DNA of 64,000 nt from Planomicrobium sp. YIM 101495 (GTDB lineage Bacteria > Bacillota > Bacilli > Bacillales_A > Planococcaceae): NCBI RefSeq assembly GCF_009707665.1, contig NZ_WLZW01000004.1, forward strand, positions 62,001 through 126,000, in the 5' to 3' direction. A program made the translations under genes and the position numbers. Under the pieces are notes generated by a model, which did not search any database, had not been told where the DNA came from, and saw nothing but the letters and a program-made list of their open reading frames with translations. Numbering within the stretch: the first letter of the stretch is position 1; the number at the start of each line of letters is the position of its first letter. This document shows, one piece after another, positions 35,851-43,391 of the stretch.

Positions 35851-35898
35851 TTTATTCCGATACCTGTTATGATTAACCTTGCACCCTTATAACATCGG

Positions 35899-36186
35899 CT
35901 AAAAATATAATGTCTTTTTCACTTTTGATTTTGGCACTGTGATTAATTTCGCCTTTGCAGTGCCTTTTTTGAACTTTACATTATTTAACCATTCTATAAT
36001 TGCATCTGAATCATAATTTGGACAATACTTTTCTCCGTTTTCAAACGCCCAATACTTTTTATTCTTGTTCTCATCAAAGATCCAATTTTCAAAGTCTCTT
36101 CTAATTTTGTTAATCTTTCTACCCACTTTAGTTGCACAAGAGATGTATTGTATATGTTCATTACCAAAATTTAATTTAATAATCAA
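35899..36186 (-). CDS. Hypothetical 95-residue protein in the transposon cargo
   Basis: Starts at TTG 36186 with GGGAGGAA upstream. Basic and Lys/Asn-rich, with a recognisable hydrophobic and aromatic pattern (MIIKLNFGNEHIQYISCATK; WAFENGEKYCPNYDSDAIIE) and two cysteines. I do not recognise the family. The strong ribosome binding site and normal composition for this AT-rich element support a real gene. Confidence 0.55.
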   Translation of the reverse strand: MIIKLNFGNEHIQYISCATKVGRKINKIRRDFENWIFDENKNKKYWAFENGEKYCPNYDSDAIIEWLNNVKFKKGTAKAKLITVPKSKVKKTLYF

Positions 36187-36280
36187 AAAGAGTTCCTCCC
36201 ATTCTACAATTATCCTGACCCGTTACTTCAAAAAAGCGACCCCTCATTATTGAAGAATCGCACTTTAGTTAAAGAGGGAA

Positions 36281-36618
36281 CTAACGATTTTTGTAATATT
36301 CCTCTGGATTTGTTATTCCATTTTCAATAAAAAATTCGGCTTCGTTTTTAATTATTTCAATGTAGTTTCTCTTTTTAAAAGGTTTGGTTATTTTGGTAAT
36401 GCCTCAAATACTTCCTTTTACTCTTAAATGATCTTGGTATAGAGGCAATCCCCTTTTCTTCTCAATACTAACCATCAATTTGGTATCTTTCTTGTCCATA
36501 AAATGCAGTCTAAAATGGAAGAAGTGGTCTTTTTCCCCCAGGGATAGGTTTTGATTTCTAACGTACAATCATCGGGAATCTTTTTAGGAGTTAATACAGT
36601 GAAATCTAATTTGTCCAT
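36281..36618 (-). pseudogene. Broken small gene in the transposon cargo
   Basis: An ATG at 36618 opens MDKLDFTVLTPKKIPDDCTL, then loses frame at a G/A-rich run (CTGGGGGAAAAAG, about 36530). The continuing protein is in another frame (HFRLHFMDKKDTKLMVSIEK, LPLYQDHLRVKGS), meets an in-frame TGA, and resumes as GITKITKPFKKRNYIEIIKN to a final TAG at 36281. Reassembled length is about 112 residues. No family recognised; no clear ribosome binding site. Confidence 0.55.
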
Positions 36619-36646
36619 TTAATCCGAAAATATCAAATGATAAAAG

Positions 36647-37579
36647 CTATTTCAAGTTATTTTCAAAGACGAAACCGTTTGACCATGTACCTACGAGTAA
36701 ATATTTATCATTTTTGCTAAATTCTGCGAAACAAGCATCTGGAATCTCTTCTACAAAGATTGGAGATAAATCATCAAACCTTAAGATCAAAACCCTTTGA
36801 CTAAATGTTATTACAATAAAATTCCCATCATTCGATACATGAATATGATAAAAGATTTCCATCACATTTAATTTTTCTTTATCTATAAATTTTTCTTTCC
36901 TCAGAATAGTTTTTAAGTCGGACTCAAAAAATATGAGCTCATATCTATTAACCATAATATAAACATTATGAACTGGGTCGTAGATAATTGAGTCCCATAG
37001 TAATATATCAGGAAGTTTCCAAATTGAGATTAACGGGTTCGTTAAAGGATTACTTACGAAAAGTATACTTTGTTCTACATTATCATTCTCATCTAGATTT
37101 GATACCGTAAATAAATAAGAATTTTTATTTTGAATAAACTGATGATAGGTTATATGTGTACTATCTAGATCAGTCAATACATGATATTCACCAGTTTCAA
37201 TATTAAAAATCGCAATCTGTTTAGAATTATTAATATTAATCGTATCAAGAATTATTAAAGGATTTTCCATTATCTCAAAGTTTACCTCAACAGTTTGGAA
37301 GGATTTTCTTGATTGTATGGTTCTATATAGTTGAAAATCACTGGTATTATACGCACAAATAGTTCCAGTTGTATTTTTAATGTAGAACCATTGACCATCT
37401 TGCGAGAATTTTATATAACCAGGATGTTTAGGTTTAGGAAGTTCTATCACCTTTTCCCAAGAATATGTATCATAAACAATAGTCTTACTGCCCATTGTGT
37501 GACATAAATAACGATTATCATTTGACATCACTATTTCATATGATGTCTTTAATTTTTTGATAAGCTTCATTTGAAACAT
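36647..37579 (-). CDS. Beta-propeller (WD40-like) protein in the transposon cargo
   Basis: 310 residues from the ATG at 37579, with GGAGCGGG upstream. Repeating blade-like units with aromatic strands are visible (SNDNRYLCHT, FSQDGQWFYIKN, HVSNDGNFIVIT, FSKNDKYLLVGT), typical of cytosolic WD40 or YncE-like propellers. No signal peptide and no enzymatic motif. It lies between the transposition genes and dfr. Function unknown; possibly passenger DNA picked up with flanking sequence. Confidence 0.65.
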   Translation of the reverse strand: MFQMKLIKKLKTSYEIVMSNDNRYLCHTMGSKTIVYDTYSWEKVIELPKPKHPGYIKFSQDGQWFYIKNTTGTICAYNTSDFQLYRTIQSRKSFQTVEVNFEIMENPLIILDTININNSKQIAIFNIETGEYHVLTDLDSTHITYHQFIQNKNSYLFTVSNLDENDNVEQSILFVSNPLTNPLISIWKLPDILLWDSIIYDPVHNVYIMVNRYELIFFESDLKTILRKEKFIDKEKLNVMEIFYHIHVSNDGNFIVITFSQRVLILRFDDLSPIFVEEIPDACFAEFSKNDKYLLVGTWSNGFVFENNLK

Positions 37580-37689
37580 GTTGCCCGCTCCGTTCGATAA
37601 TGCCAATTAGTAATCATTTATAAATGTATTGTCCTGTTATTATGTACATATTCTTAAGATACTAGCCTGCTCGGTTAGTTGAATAAGAA

Positions 37690-38085
37690 TTATATCTTCA
37701 TAAAGTAATCAGTAAGCTTCTCATTTTCTTTTTCGCGTAATCGTTTATTTTCTTGTTCAAGTTCTTTATTCTTTTTTTCCAACTTTTCAATCTTTCTCTT
37801 TAGAGAAGCGATTACTGCATTTTGATTGTTCTCGTCACGTTTAATCCTCGAATCCACAAAAGCATTTTGTTGTTGATTTCGTAAGAAATCGATACGTTCT
37901 TTGAGCTCAGTATGATTGTAAAGGGTTGCTTTACTCACTCCAGCTTCTTCTGCTACACTATTAAAGTTAATAGCCTTAGAACTCTTTGTAAGGCGTTTAA
38001 TAGCTTCTTCAACCTTTTCTTTAGTTTCTTGCTTTCTCTTTTCATGTAGCCGCCTTAATTGTTCCTCACGATCAAAACTAGCCAT
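37690..38085 (-). CDS. tnpC: Transposition protein TnpC (Tn554 family)
   Basis: 131 residues from the ATG at 38085 (AAAGGTG upstream). The N-terminal half contains a helix-turn-helix (INFNSVAEEAGVSKATLYNH) and the C-terminal half is a strong coiled coil (LKRKIEKLEKKNKELEQENK). This is the TnpC layout (DUF6262-like). In Tn554, TnpC affects transposition efficiency and orientation. Its start overlaps the end of tnpB by 8 bp. Confidence 0.88.
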   Translation of the reverse strand: MASFDREEQLRRLHEKRKQETKEKVEEAIKRLTKSSKAINFNSVAEEAGVSKATLYNHTELKERIDFLRNQQQNAFVDSRIKRDENNQNAVIASLKRKIEKLEKKNKELEQENKRLREKENEKLTDYFMKI

Positions 38086-40216
38086 GTTTAACACCTTTCT
38101 TTTTCTCACGTTCTAATTGTCTCTTCATGCGGTCAAATCGACCAAAAATAACATTTCCATCTTTGATTGTTTCGTAAATATTTTGGTACCTTTCCAAGTT
38201 CTTTTCGTTTGCTTTAACCATATCTTCACGACCATATTCTTTCGACGCTTCAATCCACTTTGTAGTTGTTTCTATGAGAAGCTCGTACTTCTTAACGTCA
38301 AAACTTGACATACCTACTGCTAAATCAAAACAAGGTTTTCCATCGTTTGCAGTAAGACAAGGGGGTTCTGCTGCTAATGGGCAATTCCCGTTGACTCTTG
38401 CACGACAGGTCCCATAAGGGTTATCTAAGGCGTTTAACTTCTCGTCTTTCCACAACATATCAAGAATGTCTTTAGGGACATCTTCACTTTCTGAGAGTTG
38501 GTTAATTTCCCCATTTATGTCAAAGATAAACACACCTTGTTTCACAACCTTCTCGAACTCTTTACGTTTCGTATCATCTAATAGACGAGCATATTGCAAC
38601 GTCATTTCGGGTGATGCATGGGCTAATAACTCCTGCACCGTTAAAATATCAGCTCCACCATTTATCATTTTTACTCCAAAAGTATGTCGAAACTGGTGAG
38701 GTCTGAAGTGAAACAAATTGCCTGATTCATCAGTAATATTTTTTTCTAACGCTAATTTGTTTAGTTCTTCTCGAACAAAATTCTGACTAAAGGGTCTTCC
38801 CTTACGGGAACCTCGGTAACGAACAAAAAGGTATCTTTCAGGATTGTTATCATCATTGCTGTTTTGCTTAGAACGGTCAATTAAAACTGCAATTATATCT
38901 GCTAGATGATCATCAATGGGTATTTTGTGACCTATTACATACGTCTTTTCAATATCTGTTGTAAGATTTGATTTTCCGTTTATTTTACCTAAACAATCCT
39001 GCGTCAATTCCAATGTATCGCTTAAGCGAAGCCCTGTTTTGAAAGAGATCCAGACAATTGGCTGTACATCTGGATGAAGGTCATTTAGATTATTAAACAG
39101 TTGTTCCAATACATAGTCAGGTATGTAATCAATTTCATCCGATGATTTTTTAGGGAGATTAGGAAAGTCTTCAGGATATATTAAACGAAACACCATTTCT
39201 TCAGGTGCAAAATCTTCGAACTTCTCTAAAATTTGAAGATCTCTTATAAAAGCACGAACACACTTTAATGCTTGACGAACATATTTTTTAGGGTTTGAAT
39301 TTTTCTTATTTAATTTGGTTTTAGTATGCTCCTTTAACTCTTCTATGTACGTTTCTATATGCTTTCTTTCAAGTTTTTTAAAATCGTTCCATTTAGGATT
39401 TTGTTTTGCAATTGAGTTTAAAAAACGAATAGTGTATGTTCCATAACTTAGAGCTGTACCCCAGGTGAAGTTTTTGCCGCTGATTAGACGACCTTTTATA
39501 TATTCTTTAAATATTTTACTAAAATTTTTATTCTCTATATTTGAAAAATCAATACGATGACAACTAGTTGATTCATTGAAATCTATCCCGTATTTTTTGT
39601 TCAGTACCCGTACATCCCATCGATCCTTCTCCCATTCATCACGGGTATCGGTTAATTGAAAAAGTGTATTATAAATCCTTGCTAAAAAGCCATCTATTTC
39701 CGTACGGGCAACGATTTCTTCCCCTCTCATCTTCTTGATGTAACTTGTCTTTTCTCCTTTACCATTCAACCAAAAGGTCCAAAGCTTTTGCTCTCTCTTG
39801 ATGTCTAAATCAAGAAGGGAAGTGAGATTTGGATGCCTTTCGTTTAAATATTCAGCCAGTTTTCTTAGCGAGCCTGATATACTTTTAAATATAGACAATA
39901 TTCCCCAACGGTCTGAAAAAATTTGATTGTAGTAAACAAACTTAATCTCCATGTTGACGTTTGGATTTACACAGTTGAAGTAAATGTTATTTACTATTCC
40001 TTTTCTCTTGTTATATTGCTCTTCAAAATTAGGGATTTTACCAATCTCATGTATATTCCAAACATCATTGACTAAAAAGTAATCATCATTCACAACTCTT
40101 CTTGTTACTTTTCCATCGTTGGAAATATCTTTAACCTCGTAAGTGGATAGGGTGGAAGTGATTAAGTCCCAATATTCACTTTTGGGGATTGAATTATTTG
40201 GTATGATTTTATCCAA
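38078..40216 (-). CDS. tnpB: Tyrosine recombinase TnpB (Tn554 family)
   Basis: 712 residues from a TTG with AGGAGGA upstream. The large N-terminal part contains core-binding helices; the tyrosine recombinase catalytic domain (about residues 370-590) shows the first Arg in TGLRLSDTLELT, HxxR in PHQFRHTFGVKM, His in ELLAHASPEMTLQ and the nucleophile in LQYARLLD. A C-terminal cysteine cluster follows (YGTCRARVNGNCPL, PPCLTANDGKPC), as in Tn554 TnpB. It acts with TnpA in site-specific transposition. Somewhat longer than the 630-residue Tn554 protein. Confidence 0.93.
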   Translation of the reverse strand: MDKIIPNNSIPKSEYWDLITSTLSTYEVKDISNDGKVTRRVVNDDYFLVNDVWNIHEIGKIPNFEEQYNKRKGIVNNIYFNCVNPNVNMEIKFVYYNQIFSDRWGILSIFKSISGSLRKLAEYLNERHPNLTSLLDLDIKREQKLWTFWLNGKGEKTSYIKKMRGEEIVARTEIDGFLARIYNTLFQLTDTRDEWEKDRWDVRVLNKKYGIDFNESTSCHRIDFSNIENKNFSKIFKEYIKGRLISGKNFTWGTALSYGTYTIRFLNSIAKQNPKWNDFKKLERKHIETYIEELKEHTKTKLNKKNSNPKKYVRQALKCVRAFIRDLQILEKFEDFAPEEMVFRLIYPEDFPNLPKKSSDEIDYIPDYVLEQLFNNLNDLHPDVQPIVWISFKTGLRLSDTLELTQDCLGKINGKSNLTTDIEKTYVIGHKIPIDDHLADIIAVLIDRSKQNSNDDNNPERYLFVRYRGSRKGRPFSQNFVREELNKLALEKNITDESGNLFHFRPHQFRHTFGVKMINGGADILTVQELLAHASPEMTLQYARLLDDTKRKEFEKVVKQGVFIFDINGEINQLSESEDVPKDILDMLWKDEKLNALDNPYGTCRARVNGNCPLAAEPPCLTANDGKPCFDLAVGMSSFDVKKYELLIETTTKWIEASKEYGREDMVKANEKNLERYQNIYETIKDGNVIFGRFDRMKRQLEREKKKGVKHG

Positions 40217-40247
40217 TGTTTGTCCTCCTAAAATACTAATCTACCTC

Positions 40248-41426
40248 TTAAAAAGGAACTACCTCGTCAGGAATACCTGATTGAAAAATTTCCTCTTTGT
40301 TCTCTATGCCTCGCCCAATTTCAAAGGCAAGAGAGGCTTTCTCCCAATCCTTACGAATATCATCTTCAGAAGGGTGAACATATAGGTCAATGGTTGTTTG
40401 TATTTGTGCATGACCTAGACGTTCTTGTACTGCCTTTATATTCTTTGTTTGAAGATAAAATATGGTTCCATGTGTATGACGAAATAGGTGAGGAGTAATA
40501 TATATGCCTGTTTTCCTTTCTATCTCTTTAAGAGTTGCATAAACATCAGAATATGTTAGAGGTTCTCCAGCGTTCTTACCCCAAACCTTTACAAATACAA
40601 AGTTATGGTCAGGATTATATTCATCTAGCACTTCGAACAAATAATCATCATACAAGTCCATTAGCCCTTGAGAGATGTCAATCTTTCGTTCTCCAGTCTT
40701 CAACTTCCCCCCGTTTGGTAACTCCCCTCTATCTGTTAGTTGGATTTTGTGCTTCCTTTGTATTGCGTCAAATTGAAAGTCTTCAAGAAACAAGGAGAGA
40801 ACCTCACCTATACGAAAGCCACTTTCAAAAAGTAACCTTACTAAAAATCTATCCCTAATATTAGTAGTAGATTTATAGATTTCATTAACTTGCTCCTTTG
40901 TAAATATCTTTACTCTTACTCTAGGTTCGTCTAATTTAAGCACATTTTTGAAACGTGGCTTGTCTTTATTTACATGATATAAAAAATCCTTATATCCATT
41001 TCCACCTGCACCTTGAAACATCTTCTTCATCAACTTTTCAACAACATTTGATTCAACAAATTCTTCTCTGTATAGATAATCATAAAATGATGTCACTACC
41101 GTAAGGTAAGTGTTTACTGTTCTTTCACTACGTTTAGCCTTAACTTCCTTTTGGGGTACTACTTTATTGCTTTCATATGGATTTCTGAGCCAAGCAACGA
41201 AGTCAGATATTATTTGAAAGCTAACTTGCTGATAATCAATTCCTCTTTGTTCTAAGTATGTAAAGTAATATTTCAAAGCCGTACAGTAAGTCTGTAAAGT
41301 ATTGCTACTACTCTCCTTGTTATAGTGAAACTTCATATACTTCGCAACGGGTTCAATGGGCGATCCATTTGAATCCATAAGCAGAAATACTTTTCTATTA
41401 CCAATCAATATTTGTTCTACCTTCAT
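40248..41426 (-). CDS. tnpA: Tyrosine recombinase TnpA (Tn554 family)
   Basis: 392 residues from the ATG at 41426, with GGAG 8 nt upstream (an in-frame TTG at 41444 lacks a site). N-terminal SAM-like domain (YMKFHYNKESSSNTLQTYCT), then catalytic residues: Arg in SGFRIGEVLSLFLED, HxxR in PHLFRHTHGTIFY, His in ERLGHAQIQTT and Tyr in IDLYVHPS. First gene of the tnpA-tnpB-tnpC unit, driven by a good sigma-A-like promoter at 41596-41624. Confidence 0.94.
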   Translation of the reverse strand: MKVEQILIGNRKVFLLMDSNGSPIEPVAKYMKFHYNKESSSNTLQTYCTALKYYFTYLEQRGIDYQQVSFQIISDFVAWLRNPYESNKVVPQKEVKAKRSERTVNTYLTVVTSFYDYLYREEFVESNVVEKLMKKMFQGAGGNGYKDFLYHVNKDKPRFKNVLKLDEPRVRVKIFTKEQVNEIYKSTTNIRDRFLVRLLFESGFRIGEVLSLFLEDFQFDAIQRKHKIQLTDRGELPNGGKLKTGERKIDISQGLMDLYDDYLFEVLDEYNPDHNFVFVKVWGKNAGEPLTYSDVYATLKEIERKTGIYITPHLFRHTHGTIFYLQTKNIKAVQERLGHAQIQTTIDLYVHPSEDDIRKDWEKASLAFEIGRGIENKEEIFQSGIPDEVVPF

Positions 41427-41595
41427 AAAAGCATCTCCAACCAATTGTAATTTACGATAGTGCTGCTACTTGTAATGTTTACCGTAATTGTTGTTTCATT
41501 AAGGTCCTCGAAACTATCGTTTCTGCGGAGTGCTGTCCTCGCACCGAGGCTACGTCCTCCTTAAAACAAACAAACGTTCGTTGTCTATATTATCC

Positions 41596-41624
41596 ATATT
41601 AAACCTTCTAAACTATATTTTCAA
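41596..41624 (-). promoter_or_regulatory. Sigma-A-like promoter of tnpA
   Basis: Minus strand: TTGAAA (41619-41624), 17-bp spacer, TAATAT (41596-41601). About 170 bp of leader follow before the tnpA ATG, including AAGGAGG and a GC-rich stem (CCTCGgtgCGAGG) near 41541-41553. Confidence 0.6.
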
Positions 41625-41650
41625 CCATTATTTAATTAATCTATTATGTT

Positions 41651-41692
41651 AAAAAAAAAGGATAGTTAGTCCCCATATTAGACTAACTATCC
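41651..41692 (-). terminator. Terminator inside the transposon's right end
   Basis: Minus-strand stem GGATAGTTAGTC / GACTAACTATCC with a 9-nt loop, then eight T. It directly follows the new stop codon of the interrupted nuclease gene and shields tnpA from host transcription. Confidence 0.88.
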
Positions 41693-42819
41693 TATGAATT
41701 ATCACCTATATTTAACCAGTGGTCACGTGTGATCGGCATGCGGAAGCCTGCATCTTTCGCCTCTTTGATCGTCACTTGTCCGTTGCCGTTCGTATCGACA
41801 GTGGAAACGTCGTTCGCCGGAGTAGATGATCCGGCCGGTTCACTCACAATTTCCGCTTCAGCGGGCTCGCTGCTCGTCAAACCGAGTGAGGCGTTGACAT
41901 CATCAGGGTTGCCGTTGTCGAATTTATCCACGACTTCGTGGCCTTTTACCGTGTACGTATATTGGTAGCTGGAAGGGATTTGCGTTTCCGCATTCGGATA
42001 GGTGATGATCGCTTCGAAATTCGTCGCGCCACCTGCATCGCGGATCACTTTTTCCATATACGCCTGGTCACCGTGGCGGTTGAGCGTACTTTCCTGCGGC
42101 GTGATGTTGTAGGCATTCGCGACACCACCGAGTGAATCGGCGATGACGTGGCCTTCGTCTAACTTATCGCTTTCGACACCAGGCACTTTCGCTTCGTCCG
42201 AATAATACCTGCCGGAAGAGAGGACGGGTTCGTTGTCCTCGTCTTGCAGCGTGATTTCTTCGGCAACGACCCGCACGAGCTGGCCGTGTTCATTCGTGAA
42301 GGCCCAATATTCGCGGTCGCCGAACCCGATGTTCACGACGACATTCGGCTCGCGGTGGCCCGACAAATTCCCGCCATCAACATCGATCCGTTCGTAACCG
42401 GCGAACAGTTCATTGTTGCGCTGTTCTTCGGCTTTTTGCTGAGCAAGGCGTTCTTGCTCTTGTTTTTCTTTCTCCGCCTTCTCTTTTGCTAGCTTCTCAG
42501 CCGCCGCTTTTTCCTCGTCTTCTTTTTTCGCTGCGGCACGCGCTTCTTCTTGTTTTTTCTCTTCGGCCGCAAGCTCTTCAGCCAGGCGCTGTTCTTCGAT
42601 TTCCGCCTCTTCGTTCTCGGTGGCATTCGCGGTTTCTACGTCCTCGCCTGAGAAGCCGAGAATGGAGCCGATGATCACGGCGAATGAAACCCCTGCCGCG
42701 ATTCCGGCCTGCTTCACGCTCAGCCCTTTTTTGAACAAAGCACCAACCAACAACAACACAATGCTCGCTGCGAAAGCCAATAAGGCAACCAGCATCAATA
42801 AAATAAACATTACATCCAT
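41692..42819 (-). CDS. Membrane-anchored DNA/RNA non-specific endonuclease, C-terminus replaced by transposon sequence
   Basis: 375 residues. Two N-terminal membrane helices (residues about 3-60) are followed by a long Glu/Lys/Ala coiled coil (about 75-135), then a nuclease domain with LDEGHVIADSLGG in the place of the family's DRGH motif, and ITPQESTLNRHGDQAYMEK with the metal-site Asn. Behind it is a Ca-binding-like DTNGNGQVTIKEAKDAGFRM. The last residues (LNIGDNS) are encoded by transposon DNA; the natural tail lies at 35092-35148. The nuclease core is untouched, so activity may survive. Typical of secreted or surface nucleases. Confidence 0.85.
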   Translation of the reverse strand: MDVMFILLMLVALLAFAASIVLLLVGALFKKGLSVKQAGIAAGVSFAVIIGSILGFSGEDVETANATENEEAEIEEQRLAEELAAEEKKQEEARAAAKKEDEEKAAAEKLAKEKAEKEKQEQERLAQQKAEEQRNNELFAGYERIDVDGGNLSGHREPNVVVNIGFGDREYWAFTNEHGQLVRVVAEEITLQDEDNEPVLSSGRYYSDEAKVPGVESDKLDEGHVIADSLGGVANAYNITPQESTLNRHGDQAYMEKVIRDAGGATNFEAIITYPNAETQIPSSYQYTYTVKGHEVVDKFDNGNPDDVNASLGLTSSEPAEAEIVSEPAGSSTPANDVSTVDTNGNGQVTIKEAKDAGFRMPITRDHWLNIGDNS

Positions 42820-42937
42820 CTGAACATCCTCCTGATGACTATCGATCTAGAACTATCCTTCTTTTTTCCAAAGATGACTATAACACGAATCGAAAGTTAA
42901 GCACAGGAGTCACGTTTTTTAATAAGACGTTATCCGG

Positions 42938-42981
42938 TAAAAAGACTCCAGGAAGCCTTGTTTAAGCTTCCTGGAGTCTTC
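42938..42981 (-). terminator. Terminator of the MMPL/two-component operon end
   Basis: Stem AAGACTCCAGGAAGC / GCTTCCTGGAGTCTT with a short loop; T run on the minus strand. Confidence 0.9.
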
Positions 42982-42998
42982 CCTGCTTGCAGCTCCTG

Positions 42999-43391
42999 TT
43001 ATTCTTTTTCCGTGAAGAACGTGATGACCGCGAACAGGAAGAAGGCGAGCAGCAGTAGCGAGCCGCCAACGATGAACAAGATCATGACGAGCGTTTCACC
43101 TAAGTTGAACGGGTTCAAGTTGTACATCCACATGCCGCCGGTCAAGCCGATGGCGCCGATGATGGCGAGGATGCTGTGCGCTGTGACGAGCTTTTTGTAT
43201 TTGATCGTGTACGTGTGGTAGAAGATACCCCAAGCGAACACCGACAGCCAGCCGACGAGCAGGATGTGCGCGTGGATCGGGCGCAGTGAATAGTCCATTT
43301 GTCCGGCCATTTGCGACCCTATGAATGTGCCGATAAAGCCGAAGATGGCCGAGATCTGAATCAGGCGCAAGCCCCATTTCTTTTCCATCAT
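42999..43391 (-). CDS. Small four-helix heme-copper oxidase subunit I-like membrane protein
   Basis: 130 residues, four membrane helices. The second helix carries IHAHILLVGWLSVFAWGIFYH, with His residues spaced as in cytochrome-c oxidase subunit I relatives. It is far too short to be a full oxidase; similar proteins are annotated 'cytochrome-c oxidase' in Bacillales from this local similarity. It overlaps the histidine kinase stop by 4 bp (ATGA), so it belongs to that operon. A heme-binding or quinone-related sensory role is speculation. Confidence 0.65.
   Translation of the reverse strand: MMEKKWGLRLIQISAIFGFIGTFIGSQMAGQMDYSLRPIHAHILLVGWLSVFAWGIFYHTYTIKYKKLVTAHSILAIIGAIGLTGGMWMYNLNPFNLGETLVMILFIVGGSLLLLAFFLFAVITFFTEKE

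Larger units (their letters stand above)
35149..41721 (-). mobile_element. Tn554-family transposon with a DfrK-like dihydrofolate reductase gene
   Basis: About 6.57 kb. Both edges carry CCAGTG (35143-35148 and 41716-41721), matching the 6-bp core exchanged by Tn554-type tyrosine recombinases. The ends just inside are imperfect inverted repeats: TTATATTTAGGT at the left and TTAAATATAGGT (complement) at the right. Gene order on the minus strand is tnpA, tnpB, tnpC, a beta-propeller-like gene, a broken gene, a 95-residue ORF and dfr. It is AT-rich against its host and splits a nuclease gene. The S. aureus relative Tn559 carries dfrK, so this looks like a cousin in a new host and site. Whether it still moves is unknown. 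Confidence 0.9.
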
